64,000 nt of DNA from Phymorhynchus buccinoides (GCA_017654935.2 CM065711.1:28923483-28987482), one strand, 5' to 3'; positions 22,601 through 28,512 are shown, numbered from the stretch's first letter. Notes: generated from the sequence alone by a model not told the origin. Program-made: numbers and translations.

Positions 22601-25284
22601 TAAAATGCTTTTTCTTGTGTAATCTGCTAGGCCCCCATAATAAACCCTGTCTTTTATTATTACCTGATCTCCTTGTATCATCATCATAGCTAGAATATGT
22701 TTTATTAAACAATAAACACAATATTATTTTTTCTTTTTGTAAATCAAGACCCCCCCCCCCCCCCCCCCGCCTCCCCCCAGCTTTCAAAGGAAAAACCCGA
22801 TAAACAAATGAATAAACAGTCAATACAATTAATAAACATATAAATGAATAGCTTTCAAACAATGAAAAATACAACAAAAAATATCCAAAATGAAAAAACC
22901 TTAGCTTCCAGATGAAAAACTGTTAGTAGTGCAGGTTTCCTTCTCAGTAGACTAAGAGATACTGTTTGTTCTACAGATAAAGCAGCAGTTTGTTTTAGAT
23001 AACTCTTTCAGGCACCCCGTGGAGTACGAGACAGCCTGAACACATACTTGATCCCCGGTCCACCAAGTCCATTCTCCCATTTCCTTTCCTCCTGGGAAAA
23101 GGGGGCTAAGTGCTAAGTGTAATCAGGAAGGCATATGTTTTTCGTTCCGCTTAGGCAATCAAAATTTCAGGAAAGGGGGACCACTGGCGAGGTGATCATG
23201 TTGTTCCCCTTTCCTTTTCTCACTTATCTTGTACTCTGTAGGTACATTGATTACTCCCCGTGGTTGTCTGGTGGTTCCTTTAAACCTAGAGGAATTTGGC
23301 TCTATGCACACCTAGGTTAACTATATTTATCTCTGGGCAATATGCAACATTGATCACCAGGTTTTGACATATAGAAAACTATAAAAAGACACAAAACGCA
23401 CAAAAAAACACAAACCACCCCCAAATTTGGAGGTAGACCTAGTGTTGCTTCTGAGGTAGCGAATTGTCAGAAGACTTCACATTTCAGATGATTAAAATTT
23501 TTGAGACGAGACATTGGCTTCTCCTCTTGTCAGAGGTTTTGCCTGTTTTTTGTTCATTGTTCTCCCTTTTCTCTTCTTCTTCTTCTGTTCTTCTTCTGCT
23601 TTCCCGGCCATATGGCCATAATGGGGTAAAAAGGTCACACATGTAGTCCGGTGTTTCAGTTTTCACTGGTCTCCCCCCGCTAGCGTACAGCCGACCATTC
23701 CGATTTTGGGGGAGCTCCAAGGAGAAAAAGTTATTTGTAAGGTTTTTCTTGAAAACAAGGCAGGAGAACGGGGCCAATAGTCATGAAAGGATATAGATGA
23801 TAGAAAGCAAAAGGAAAGGGCAGAGCAAAGAGGTGGCAGATTAGAGGAATTTTGAGCAAGAACTTCCAGACGGTGGGGGAACTAATTGTACAAAAGACAC
23901 CCGGTATCCCATGGGGCAATTCTATTTTCTGTTTAAATGGCATTTATTTTAACCCTTTCACGGCCCCAAAAAATTCATTATCCTTACACTGGTATAGGAA
24001 AAACCATCGTCTGCAATATTGGGGAATCCTCTGTGACATGCCTCAACTGAGCCCTACCCTTAACCGTTCCAGAATGATGAAAACAGGCTCTTTTAGGATA
24101 ACCTACCCTGGTTTGAGGCCTTTTCGTGACATGGGTATTAAAACCATTGTGGGGCTAAAATGCAGTACCTGCTACTGCTAACTGCTTGCGCAACTTTGGC
24201 CTGTAGCAGCTAACGAAAATAGGCTTTGCTACGGATCTACGGCAACCTTCAACGTTGCTAAGAAGGAAAAAACCAAATTTGCAGCGCATATTTTATTTCT
24301 GCTTTAAGTATATAATGCTAGTTCCCGGTTTTGTCTTTTTCTAAGAGCAGACGGCCGTGTCCACGCGCTATAAAACCTATGTCACTTTCTTCCGTTTTTA
24401 TCAAGTGACTGCGCATGCGTTCTTATTTTACTTTCTCTGCAAAAAATAGGGCGGACAATCCATCAGCAGTAGCGATTCGGGAGATGTTTTCAAACAACAA
24501 AAACGACCCCAAACCAGAACACGAACCAGACTCATCTGCCACCATCTTGTTCTACTAAAAAAACATCGGCCTGCCGCAGCAAGTTTTTCCAAATATCTTA
24601 ACAACGAGGAGTGGCCTTGCAGCGTCAGAAATTGACTCTGTTGCGAACCATGCTCGCTGCAGTGAACCTCTGCCATGCGACCTTCTCTGTGAATCATGGC
24701 GGTAGAGATGATTGCCCGTCAACACGTTCAATCTGCTAAACATAAGCAGTGGGGCGTTTCGGCTCAGGAAGAGCTAACAATCGATGGCACCGTGTTTGTG
24801 GATTCTTCTACGGAAAAATTTGATTATTTGCATGCACTAAAAATTGATGGCTGGCTACTGAGTTGGAAATTCCAAGTAGGCAGGTCTGTAAAAAATGCGA
24901 CATTGGCAGTGAAAGGAGTTAAAGGGTATATATATTGAGCCTTTCTGATGGTGTTGGGAATCATTTCACTTTTCCCTCATTCATGTTGGGCCTTGATGGG
25001 CCTTTGTTAAAAATTAACAATAACCACCAACAACCAATAAAACACCGGTCCGCGGTTTTTCAGAGGATGTATGCTTCAGTTCAGACTATTCCCTGATGCT
25101 GCCATTTCGTTGTTGATATCAAACAAAACCACTGCATCTCCTCTTCACAATAGACAAGGTCAATTCTCACCAAGTTTCCCTGCATGTCGGGCGTGATTTT
25201 CAGGGAGTACTTGGGCAAGAAGATGACGGAGGGGCCTCGCGGACCAGGGCGGAACTATTCAACCCGACCGAGGTCAAGTGGTGA
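1135..25284 (+). CDS. ATP6V1H: V-ATPase subunit H, copy 1 (5' partial, spliced; terminal exon frameshifted)
   Basis: Regulatory subunit H of the cytosolic V1 sector of the vacuolar proton pump. In this family it links V1 to V0 and restrains ATP hydrolysis by free V1. Exons: 1135-1232, 1963-2076, 4973-5057, 7434-7609, 11148-11273, 16176-16277, 18258-18371, 25204-25284. The first seven join in phase and match the second half of animal subunit H. Landmarks include [46 protein letters not shown] and LQKLMVHNW. The conserved C-terminal domain covers exons 5-8. The 5' exons (about 190 codons) must lie upstream. The last exon begins correctly ([10 protein letters not shown]) but carries indels and loses the frame found in copy 2, so this copy as written lacks a normal C-terminus. 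That probably reflects sequence error, because the surrounding 3.8 kb has frequent indels too. Identity is near certain; the status of this copy is not. Confidence 0.85.
1495..1647. mobile_element. Foldback MITE (perfect hairpin), copy 1
   Basis: Inverted repeat: the left arm starts gggcctgtattcacgttgag and the right arm ends with its complement, ctcaacgtgaatacaggccc. Arms are ~65 bases around a loop of ~20 bases. There is no coding capacity. Confidence 0.9.
1963..2076 (+). CDS. ATP6V1H: ATP6V1H copy 1, exon 2
   Basis: 114 bases between a tgatttattcag acceptor and a gtaaag donor. It encodes [18 protein letters not shown] and [19 protein letters not shown], matching the GFQLQYQMIFSIW region of subunit H. 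The donor and the last 89 bases are copied three times just downstream. Confidence 0.85.
2142..2586 (+). repeat. Tandem pieces of ATP6V1H exon 2 with (ATC)n, copy 1
   Basis: Three pieces of exon 2 (2142-2230, 2329-2417, 2498-2586), each the last 89 bases of the exon from GAGAAGATA onward plus the GT donor and a (TCA/ATC)n intron start. They differ from the true exon at a few sites (for example GGG to GGA, CCT to TCT). None has a convincing 3' splice site. A shorter stub follows near 2643. Confidence 0.85.
2911..3866 (+). repeat. ~112 bp tandem array, copy 1
   Basis: About nine units marked by agggcattcactcttgcaa and gagttattcccttgtttgg, with a C-rich cccacccaccca spacer. Spacing is 107-116 bases. 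Open frames across it are repeat by-products without family resemblance. Confidence 0.9.
4009..4907 (+). mobile_element. Nonautonomous DNA element with transposase N-terminus remnant, copy 1
   Basis: Ends resemble inverted repeats: ttaaccctttcactgcca at 4009 and tggcagtcaaggggtcaa at ~4894. It includes the transposase-like reading frame at 4508-4736, a palindromic GC-rich part near 4250 and C/G runs near 4793-4830. Confidence 0.5.
4508..4736 (+). pseudogene. hAT-like transposase N-terminal fragment, copy 1
   Basis: Starts [18 protein letters not shown] after a gccgccatcttgaatg-type leader. After a 15-A run the frame shifts and continues [20 protein letters not shown], later [17 protein letters not shown]. 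The MKR..TLFDFGF start and the W..KWPWL motif are typical of the N-terminus of ZBED/ZNF862-like hAT transposases. No catalytic domain follows. Family assignment is from recall. Confidence 0.5.
4973..5057 (+). CDS. ATP6V1H: ATP6V1H copy 1, exon 3
   Basis: 85 bases after a cttgtctgttgcag acceptor and before gtatgt. It encodes [15 protein letters not shown] and [13 protein letters not shown], matching NIIPVLSDI and EKVTRIILAAFR of the family. It ends in phase 0. A 33 bp satellite begins immediately downstream. Confidence 0.85.
5063..5635 (+). repeat. 33 bp satellite downstream of exon 3, copy 1
   Basis: About 17 units of a 33-base repeat (core catgaaattctgaagtatcc), with 28-37 base variants. 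Because 33 is a multiple of 3, several frames stay open on both strands, including a 229-codon minus-strand frame of 11-residue repeats. The array begins directly after the exon 3 donor. Confidence 0.9.
5785..5990. mobile_element. MITE with ggaacctcccttataaga termini, copy 1
   Basis: Starts tggaacctcccttataagac and ends with the complement gtcttataagggaggttcca, followed by ctg. The inside is made of repeated ggtcttataagggagg pieces. CAGTGGAACCTCC-like ends are seen in pogo/Tigger-type MITEs; that assignment is tentative. Confidence 0.7.
6012..6686. mobile_element. pogo/Tigger-like nonautonomous element, copy 1
   Basis: Terminal inverted repeats cagtggagtcc and ggactccactg, with repeated ataacgaac motifs next to both ends (the right end as gatacaacgaactga). 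The left end abuts TA. There is no transposase. A 98-codon minus-strand open frame inside has no recognisable motif and is not called. Confidence 0.75.
7016..7350 (+). mobile_element. Interspersed SINE-like repeat (cttcttcttcttctgcgttccc), copy 1
   Basis: Begins with (ctt)n and tgcgttcccgggcca, continues through cgacacattccgatttcgga and ggaggagctcaaa, then purine-rich gtcagaaagacggtagatga, and ends near gaaggtgggggaactatttg plus a C run. Related copies lie at 23575-23910, 52880-53215 and 57865-58190, which defines it as a dispersed family. No protein is encoded. Confidence 0.7.
7434..7609 (+). CDS. ATP6V1H: ATP6V1H copy 1, exon 4
   Basis: 176 bases after a ctcgtgtgtgcag acceptor and before gtgaat. 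It starts [20 protein letters not shown] and ends [13 protein letters not shown], matching NFLEKS, EYALAMI and EKLGESVQDLS of subunit H. The linker is rich in charged residues ([15 protein letters not shown]), as in animal homologues. Confidence 0.9.
7950..8042 (+). repeat. Partial copy of ATP6V1H exon 4, copy 1
   Basis: The last ~90 bases of exon 4 (from ACCTGGGACAAGCAC) plus its donor and ~30 bases of intron, repeated 340 bases downstream of the true exon. A 5-base insertion breaks the frame and CAG has become CTG. It is a local duplication, not a usable exon. Confidence 0.85.
8379..8943. mobile_element. MITE with ataaggcgc/accgtaatttt termini, copy 1
   Basis: Repeated ttataaggcg and gcgccctcgtttattaggcg motifs, with the right end ccttatagtccaaaaattacggta. 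It resembles the common animal MITEs starting ccgtattttcggactataag (ISL2EU-like by recall). No coding sequence. Confidence 0.6.
8950..9659. other. Intron 4 sequence without a gene, copy 1
   Basis: AT-rich part, then pyrimidine-rich sequence with C runs at 9477-9496 and 9618-9638 leading into the exon 5 array. Proline-rich frames here come only from the C runs. Confidence 0.6.
9660..11070 (+). repeat. 128 bp minisatellite of partial ATP6V1H exon 5 (11 units), copy 1
   Basis: Eleven units start their exon-like part at 9712, 9840, 9968, 10096, 10224, 10352, 10485, 10605, 10733, 10863 and 10993. Each has gtgtgtttcag, then 67 bases homologous to the first half of exon 5 ([18 protein letters not shown] then VHKS), then runs into (GT)n, gattgcatgcatg and tatttatgctaatatacg before the next (GT)n. 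The spacing is 128 bases with small changes. Units 7 and 8 are length variants (133 and 120 bases apart). Each unit keeps an intact branch/pyrimidine/AG acceptor. The exon-like part runs directly into GT, so a donor exists in principle. Confidence 0.92.
11148..11273 (+). CDS. ATP6V1H: ATP6V1H copy 1, exon 5 (true full-length exon)
   Basis: 126 bases after gtgtgtgtgtttcag and before gtgccc. It encodes [18 protein letters not shown] and [15 protein letters not shown], then NDNKYELI, matching the start of the conserved C-terminal domain. This is the only full-length exon here; eleven truncated relatives precede it. It is GC-richer at third positions than they are. Confidence 0.9.
11304..11953 (+). 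mobile_element. DNA transposon fragment with cagacctgcctac termini, copy 1
   Basis: Left end cagacctgcctactgctacg; right end ccaagtaggcaggt (last bases changed to gcct). It carries a promoter-like leader and the first coding exon of a transposase-like protein (11548-11916) but no catalytic domain. Relatives lie at 24163-24888, 53458-54133 and 56488-57126. It is inserted in intron 5, 30 bases after the exon 5 donor. Confidence 0.75.
11548..11916 (+). CDS. BED-like zinc-finger transposase N-terminus (122 aa), copy 1
   Basis: Intact frame [12 protein letters not shown] to CHATEN within the cagacctgcctac element. A Ser-rich start is followed by a basic stretch ([18 protein letters not shown]), then [17 protein letters not shown] and HVQSAKHKQ. 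The C-x2-C...H-x(n)-H pattern with F.V.HGG..D is typical of BED/TTF fingers at the start of hAT-like transposases. It ends without a catalytic domain, so it is either a first exon with the rest deleted or a short DNA-binding peptide. The start is chosen at ATGGCGGAC just after the Kozak-like gaaaaaatgg. Confidence 0.5.
   Translation: MADSSSSSDSGDVSNEKNRTQTRKRKSSGTPSCSKKKHRPDAQVFKIAYTEEWPCIVRSRLGANHAHCNLCHADFSVNHGGRDDRQHVQSAKHKQCVSAQEENKLIAVVCGCYEKICHATEN
11987..12890. mobile_element. accg...ataaggcg MITE split by another element, copy 1
   Basis: Starts taccgtgattttcggactat and resumes at 12573 with gacctatgcgcctaataaac, running to the aaacggaagttcagttattg that is shared, inverted, with 8570-8600. 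It is the same family as 8379-8943 in the opposite orientation. Confidence 0.6.
12038..12572. mobile_element. Nested element with cagggatgtgaga termini, copy 1
   Basis: Ends cagggatgtgaga and tctcacatccctg are exact inverted repeats. gaccta flanks both sides, so it inserted into the ataaggcg MITE with a 6-base duplication. Inside is a SINE-tail-like stretch (acatttatatagtgctttac). No coding sequence. Confidence 0.8.
13100..13492 (+). mobile_element. Interspersed repeat ending gcgctatataaatgattcac, copy 1
   Basis: From (ga)n through ttgatgctttgttcaactga, a TG-rich part, gcgagcgattatttcgttttg-like sequence, and agcgcatagagctccacatt to (att)n. The same sequence appears inverted at 60357-60640, so it is a dispersed element about 380 bases long. 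Confidence 0.7.
13719..15324. mobile_element. Composite aaccctttcgccgccagcc MITE, copy 1
   Basis: Outer ends ttaaccctttcgccgccagcc and ggctggcggcgaaagggttaa. Inside, 13768-13920 pairs with 14582-14735 as long inverted arms (ctgcaatattg, ggataacag, gacatgggtgt), with the 44 bp array as the loop. A further insert with ttaaccctctcac/gtgagagggttaa ends lies at about 14738-15281. Confidence 0.7.
13921..14581 (+). repeat. 44 bp minisatellite, 15 units, copy 1
   Basis: Fifteen units of aaaccattgtggtgcataaa plus tgcgacattggcggtgaaag plus ggtt. The unit equals the right end of the surrounding MITE family (compare 15970-16014). A single inverted unit lies at 13676-13712. One unit has an extra T. Confidence 0.95.
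15325..15767. other. Pyrimidine-rich intron stretch, copy 1
   Basis: C/T-rich with short C runs (15539, 15609). No gene or element recognised. The matching stretch in copy 2 is 44203-44643. Confidence 0.5.
15768..16014 (+). mobile_element. Simple aaccctttcaccgcc MITE, copy 1
   Basis: About 245 bases from ttaaccctttcaccgccagc to tttgacagtgaaagggttaa. It shares its whole interior (gggtagagaacaaaatcc, tttggataacaga, ttttagtgac) with the left half of 13719-15324 and is the unexpanded form of that family. Confidence 0.8.
16176..16277 (+). CDS. ATP6V1H: ATP6V1H copy 1, exon 6
   Basis: 102 bases after ggttgttgtcag and before the consensus donor gtgagt. It encodes [15 protein letters not shown] and [18 protein letters not shown], the most conserved segment of the subunit H C-terminal domain ([16 protein letters not shown] in animals). 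Confidence 0.92.
16337..16735 (-). mobile_element. tRNA-derived SINE, copy 1
   Basis: On the minus strand it starts gtagagtggcacagtggtag (A-box-like) and agttcgaacctgggtaca (B-box GGTTCGAANCC-like), then cactttgcactaggccttac, cggatgagacgataaaccga, and ends near tcacagagatgcctctgtgac. The plus-strand copy at 59985-60345 confirms the boundaries. Confidence 0.75.
16802..17026 (+). pseudogene. Transposase first-exon fragment (zinc-finger start), copy 1
   Basis: Open frame [20 protein letters not shown], later [20 protein letters not shown] and [11 protein letters not shown]. The C-x2-C start after a basic, Ser-rich leader resembles the N-terminus of ZBED/hAT-like transposases. One codon (TAC) is duplicated relative to copy 2. 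No further domain. Confidence 0.4.
17270..17345 (-). mobile_element. SINE-tail fragment (atttatatagcgctttacct), copy 1
   Basis: aataataacatttatatagc and gctttacctcaaatgagccc, the minus-strand version of the gcgctatataaat(att)n tail seen at 13470 and 19010. Counterpart in copy 2 at 46150-46212. Confidence 0.55.
17350..17718 (+). repeat. 5' pieces of ATP6V1H exon 7 with TG tracts, copy 1
   Basis: Three pieces of the first half of exon 7 (17350-17401, 17506-17566, 17668-17718). Two follow a gtgcag acceptor. Each ends at GATCCT and runs into (TG)n. The middle piece differs from the true exon at GCG/GCC, CAG/CAA, ATC/ATT and CTC/CTG, all synonymous, plus GAA/AAA. Confidence 0.85.
17725..18185 (+). 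other. Unrecognised coding-like segment, copy 1
   Basis: Contains [20 protein letters not shown] and [20 protein letters not shown] sequence, acidic and GC-balanced, unlike the repeats around it. A TGA interrupts it just before the ATG at 18001 (tttaaatgagtcg, GGA in copy 2). It could be the start of a transposase gene; not identified. Confidence 0.3.
18258..18371 (+). CDS. ATP6V1H: ATP6V1H copy 1, exon 7
   Basis: 114 bases after a TG-rich tract ending gtgcag and before gtaata. It encodes [20 protein letters not shown] and [16 protein letters not shown] plus two bases of the Trp codon, completed by the first G of exon 8. It matches IEQLGGKQ and [12 protein letters not shown] of the family. 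Truncated copies flank it on both sides. Confidence 0.92.
18440..18854 (+). repeat. 3' pieces of ATP6V1H exon 7 with (ATC)n, copy 1
   Basis: Three pieces of the second half of exon 7 (18440-18518, 18620-18698, 18776-18854). The first two keep a gtaata donor and (ATC)n intron start, and the third reads tgtgtg instead of a donor. Several non-synonymous changes are present (CAC to TGC, AGA to ATA). Confidence 0.85.
18870..20280 (+). other. Intron 7 stretch without a gene, copy 1
   Basis: Apart from the repeat at 18970-19262, it holds moderately complex AT-rich sequence. Two overlapping 61-codon frames on opposite strands near 19732-19965 have no motif and are not called. Confidence 0.4.
18970..19262. 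mobile_element. SINE tail and gccgatgaggtttaaccgag repeat, copy 1
   Basis: aaaagcgcattgagttgctt and atgcgctatataagcattat is a SINE/LINE 3' tail type, followed directly by the same repeat as 285-475. Confidence 0.55.
20338..20665. mobile_element. Insert inside the 68 bp array, copy 1
   Basis: Separates one array unit from the rest. Begins gcaaaaaaaagaggtttgtt and ends cagaccctttcttgcccgat. It contains accgaccctagtttttggcc and tgacgtacat. Probably an inserted MITE or SINE; ends not defined. Confidence 0.4.
20670..21908 (+). repeat. 68 bp tandem array, ~18 units, copy 1
   Basis: Units contain cagaccaataataatgatc and cctcttcttgtcactcttca. One separated unit at 20281-20336 shows that the element at 20340-20660 inserted into the array. 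Units vary by small indels. Confidence 0.92.
21910..23130. repeat. Low-complexity intron: C runs, (CA)n, (CT)n, CGCG, copy 1
   Basis: Includes two ~50-base direct repeats (tttgattgaatgtgtaatga) at 22098 and 22148, (ca)n near 22230 and 22340, cgcgcggcgcgcgcg near 22525 and a C run at 22750. No gene seen. Confidence 0.7.
23575..23912 (+). mobile_element. Interspersed SINE-like repeat, second locus, copy 1
   Basis: Same family as 7016-7350 (cttcttctgctttcccggcc through ggtgggggaactaattgtac), with many small indels relative to 52880-53215. Confidence 0.7.
23949..24922 (+). mobile_element. aaccctttcac MITE split by a transposon, copy 1
   Basis: Same MITE family as 15768-16014. The left part is 23949-24162 and the right part 24889-24922, interrupted by the cagacctgcc element. 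Confidence 0.7.
24163..24888 (+). mobile_element. cagacctgcctac element nested in a MITE, copy 1
   Basis: Same family as 11304-11953, with many indels; the coding frame is destroyed. It splits the MITE 23949-24922. Confidence 0.7.
25204..25284 (+). pseudogene. ATP6V1H: ATP6V1H copy 1, terminal exon, frameshifted
   Basis: Homologous to the intact terminal exon at 54382-54457. It starts correctly after gattttcag with G-GAG-TAC-TTG (completing W, then [10 protein letters not shown]). It is 5 bases longer, with insertions after GAGGGG and in the following ~40 bases that shift the frame, so the stop aligned to the copy 2 TGA is not read. Surrounding intron shows the same scattered 1-3 base indels, so sequencing error is the simplest cause. 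Confidence 0.75.
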
Positions 25285-25303
25285 TCGGTGTTCCCCAGAG
25301 TGC

Positions 25304-25829
25304 TCTGCCCCTGATATACGTGGGGGGGGGGGGGGGGGGGGGGGGGGAGGGACAGCACCCTCGCCTTGAGTCGGGGATCCAGTGGAGAAACGCTGCTGTT
25401 TGGCTACTGCCTGCAAATTTATTATTTATTATTATTTTTTAAAAATATTTTTTGGTCGGATGTAGTCTTTTGTTATGCTGGTATTATATATTTACGGCTG
25501 TGTACACAACATAAGCGGTTATATTCCCCATCGGAAAAACCCGTTTTGCGCAACCAATCCATAAACATTGAAACAACAGGGAAAGGATTGCGCAGGTGGT
25601 CCGAATTTCCCCTGAATGCTAAATCTTTTTAATCCTTCTTTCTTCCGCTTATTTGGGTTTTTTTTTTTTCCGTACTGAAACCTTACGCTCTCTAATGTGA
25701 ACCCGGCCTAAGACTTTTGGGATTTCAAGGTGCTTTTTAATTTTTTTATTTTAGACAAAGCCAACACAAACGCGAGGAAAAGGAAACCCATTGCGTTTTA
25801 TGGAATAAGTTTTAGGGCCAGCCACACTG
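25304..25829. other. Sequence after the terminal exon, copy 1
   Basis: Expected 3' UTR and downstream. A G run at 25321-25348, then tttattattattatttt and a possible MITE from ggctgtgtacaca (25497) to gtgaacccggcctaag (~25712). Dense indels relative to 54478-54963. Confidence 0.5.
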
Positions 25830-26000
25830 GACGTATGAAAAAGAGGTGCCGTTCCAACGGGGGGGGACACAGGGGGGGGGGCTTTGATTTACACTTTGTT
25901 TTGGGCTTCCCTCTCCCGTTTGTCTTCCCCTAAGACGGTTTGGATTTCTTGAGATGCTCCTGTCATTGGGAGGGGCTGAGATTTTATATGGACGTGTTGT

Positions 26001-26500
26001 NNNNNNNNNNNNNNNNNNNNNNNNNNNNNNNNNNNNNNNNNNNNNNNNNNNNNNNNNNNNNNNNNNNNNNNNNNNNNNNNNNNNNNNNNNNNNNNNNNNN
26101 NNNNNNNNNNNNNNNNNNNNNNNNNNNNNNNNNNNNNNNNNNNNNNNNNNNNNNNNNNNNNNNNNNNNNNNNNNNNNNNNNNNNNNNNNNNNNNNNNNNN
26201 NNNNNNNNNNNNNNNNNNNNNNNNNNNNNNNNNNNNNNNNNNNNNNNNNNNNNNNNNNNNNNNNNNNNNNNNNNNNNNNNNNNNNNNNNNNNNNNNNNNN
26301 NNNNNNNNNNNNNNNNNNNNNNNNNNNNNNNNNNNNNNNNNNNNNNNNNNNNNNNNNNNNNNNNNNNNNNNNNNNNNNNNNNNNNNNNNNNNNNNNNNNN
26401 NNNNNNNNNNNNNNNNNNNNNNNNNNNNNNNNNNNNNNNNNNNNNNNNNNNNNNNNNNNNNNNNNNNNNNNNNNNNNNNNNNNNNNNNNNNNNNNNNNNN
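26001..26500. other. 500-base N gap
   Basis: Exactly 500 unknown bases, the usual placeholder for a scaffold gap of unknown size. Apparent open frames through it are meaningless. Confidence 0.99.
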
Positions 26501-27860
26501 CCTACCGTTAGGGGCAGTTTTTCATTTTTTTTTGCCTTCCTACGGGCTTGGCATGTAGAGTTGGTTATGAAGTGCAGTCACACATTCATACCATGGCTTC
26601 TCAGTTTGCTAGTTCAGAGGTTGAATCTTCTGTTTTGCGGATTCTCATCTTAATCATTTAGTACTAGCTGTCTCTATCCCGCCATCGATCCTTTGCTTGC
26701 CCATTCTGAACAAGTCTTGTCCAGATGTGGGCCTTTTCGTTTTTGACTCTTACTCGCCACTTCGGTTGATATTTTTTCCGGTTCGAAAGGGCGTAGCAGC
26801 GTGTGGTGGCCCGGTCCGGCCACTCATAGTCTGTTTTGTTTCGGCCTTGGCTGCCCTGGGTGTCTCCATTCGGAGATTGTCATCTCCTGGCTTCTTTTCC
26901 AGGATGTTGTCTCGGTGGAGTCCACTCAGGTTCTGCCCCAGGATGATGCTTTCAGTACCCTTCTGTCTCTCGCGGGTACCAAGTTTAGAGCCAGTAATCA
27001 CCCTGCTCAGGTTGCTTCTCCCTCGGTTACGATTTAAAGTCTTCTCTCTATTCTCGGCCCTGTTGTTTCTGATAGACTCCTGTGCCCCGTCAGAGCTCTT
27101 AAGTTTTTTCCTTAAGAGGACCTCCCCCTTCCGGGGGCACAAACGCCGTCTGTTCTTTTCTTTGAATGAGAAATACATGAGGGATATTTCTAGTCAACCA
27201 TTTCTAAGTGGTTGGTGAACGCTTTTAACTTAGCGTATATAAGTGCCGACTGGTCATTGCTCACTAATCCTCTGTGAGCCCATGAAATCCGGGCTTTCAG
27301 CACATCCCTGGCTATGATTAAGGGAGTGGCGCTTTCCAGCGTTATGGAAGCTGCGTACTGGTAGTGACAGTCCACGTTTGCTAGCTTCTACCTTCGCCTT
27401 TTCTCCGCCAGAAGGCAGGACGACGCCGTTGGCATCGGGAAGGTGGTGCTTGCGCAGACTCCTTTTTTCTCTGGTCTAACGATAAGCTTATGCTATTTTT
27501 TGCTCTGGTGTTGGTATGCATATATGTTTATGCTGTTTGGGGGTATGGATGTTTTGGTTATCTAGTTATTATGTCCTCTCCCTTACAGGTTATCCCTGGC
27601 GTTCCCTGTCAGGTTTGTCTTGTGGGTATTGTTTTTTGTTTGTTGGAGTGAAGTTTCAACAATGTTTTCTTACCCACCTCCTCGCTGGGAATCAACTCAT
27701 TCGTAGTGAAACGGTAACATGATAGAATAGATTGAATGATTTTAGTTAATATAACTATCTATTCTATCTATATACTTACCGTTTCACTACGATCAAAGGT
27801 TCCCACCCTCCTCCCTCCGACGAAAACATCATTGGGAAGGTTTTTTTTAAAAATTTTTAT
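26501..27860 (+). mobile_element. DIRS-like retrotransposon, 3' part
   Basis: Recombinase relic followed by a short inverted repeat: gtagtgaaacggtaa at 27703-27717 and ttaccgtttcactac at 27776-27790, with atagaatag/ctattctat next to it. Such internal or terminal inverted sequences are typical of DIRS elements, which lack LTRs. The 5' side is lost in the gap. Confidence 0.6.
26560..27480 (+). pseudogene. Decayed DIRS-type tyrosine recombinase
   Basis: Pieces in different frames match the C-terminal tyrosine recombinase of DIRS-like retrotransposons, by recall. They are: LCPVRALKFF (frame of 27090), LKRTSPFRGHKRRLFFSLNE (27113-27172), STISKWLVNAFNLAY (27194-27240), AHEIRAFSTSLAMIKGVALS (27278-27340), VMEAAYW (27341-27361) and QSTFASFYLR (27368-27397). 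The HEIRA motif and AAYW..STF..FY are the recombinase box II landmarks. Stops at 27191, 27275, 27362 and 27365 and at least two frameshifts show it is dead. Upstream parts (WAFSFLTLTRH near 26727) probably belong to the same domain. The reverse transcriptase part would lie in or beyond the N gap. Confidence 0.7.
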
Positions 27861-28512
27861 CATGATTTAAAGTTGCCTCCCCAGAAGTGACGTAGAGAGT
27901 GGGATCCACAGGCAGCTTAGTGGTATTGGCTGCGTAGACCAAGGGAAGTAATCTAGTCTTGTTAAGACTATAACTTTTTGGTCTTTGGTAAATTGGCATG
28001 ATTTGTTACATTTGATTGTTACATTGTTTACTTTTGAACCATTTGAGTTTGTTTTGTAATTTATTTATTTATTTATTTATTCACTTCATATGTCATTATT
28101 TTAGAGGACCTGATGAAAAGAAGCAGTTATTTCTGCTTACTCAGTTTATCCTCTCTCTCTCTCTCATCAGTCCTTATTCTATCTTGTTCTGATTGAAACA
28201 GCTAGCTGACTGCAGTAATTGTTAAATGTTAAAGCGTAGAGATACTATTATCATGTGCACTGATGTGTGTCACTGTGTATTGATTGTTGATGACGAGGAG
28301 GAGTATTCCAGATGTTGTTATTTGATTGACTGTTATAAGTTAATAATGGTTACTCTGTTTTAAATGTGCACATTTCTAAGTTGATGTAATGAATTTTAAT
28401 AATTATTTGATTGGTATAATTTTGTTTCACACGTTTTGATTAATGTTCTTTCAGTTATGTTGTATCTCTGTCATGTTGTTGCACCTAACCTGAATTTCTC
28501 TTTTGGAGATAT
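27861..28512. other. AT-rich spacer without a gene
   Basis: Contains (ttta)n near 28060 and ctctctctctc at 28150. No open frame of note and no recognised element beyond possible DIRS 3' flank. Confidence 0.5.

Larger units (their letters stand above)
1..25829 (+). repeat. Large duplicated block, copy 1
   Basis: Base 1 aligns with 28843 and base 25829 with 54963. Over this length the order of exons, MITEs, SINEs and tandem arrays is the same as in copy 2, with near-identical sequence. Differences are single bases, homopolymer lengths and array copy numbers. From about 22000 to the end, copy 1 shows many more short indels than copy 2. Copy 1 probably continues upstream, since base 1 falls inside the right arm of the inverted repeat described at 28513-28925. 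Confidence 0.95.

Noticed and set aside
25940..26653. 237-codon plus-strand open frame
   Set aside because: Most of it is the 500-base N gap, with no real sequence behind it.
26697..27218. 173-codon open frame as an intact gene
   Set aside because: Parts of it are out of frame with the recombinase motifs. It is a chance open frame over a frameshifted DIRS relic.
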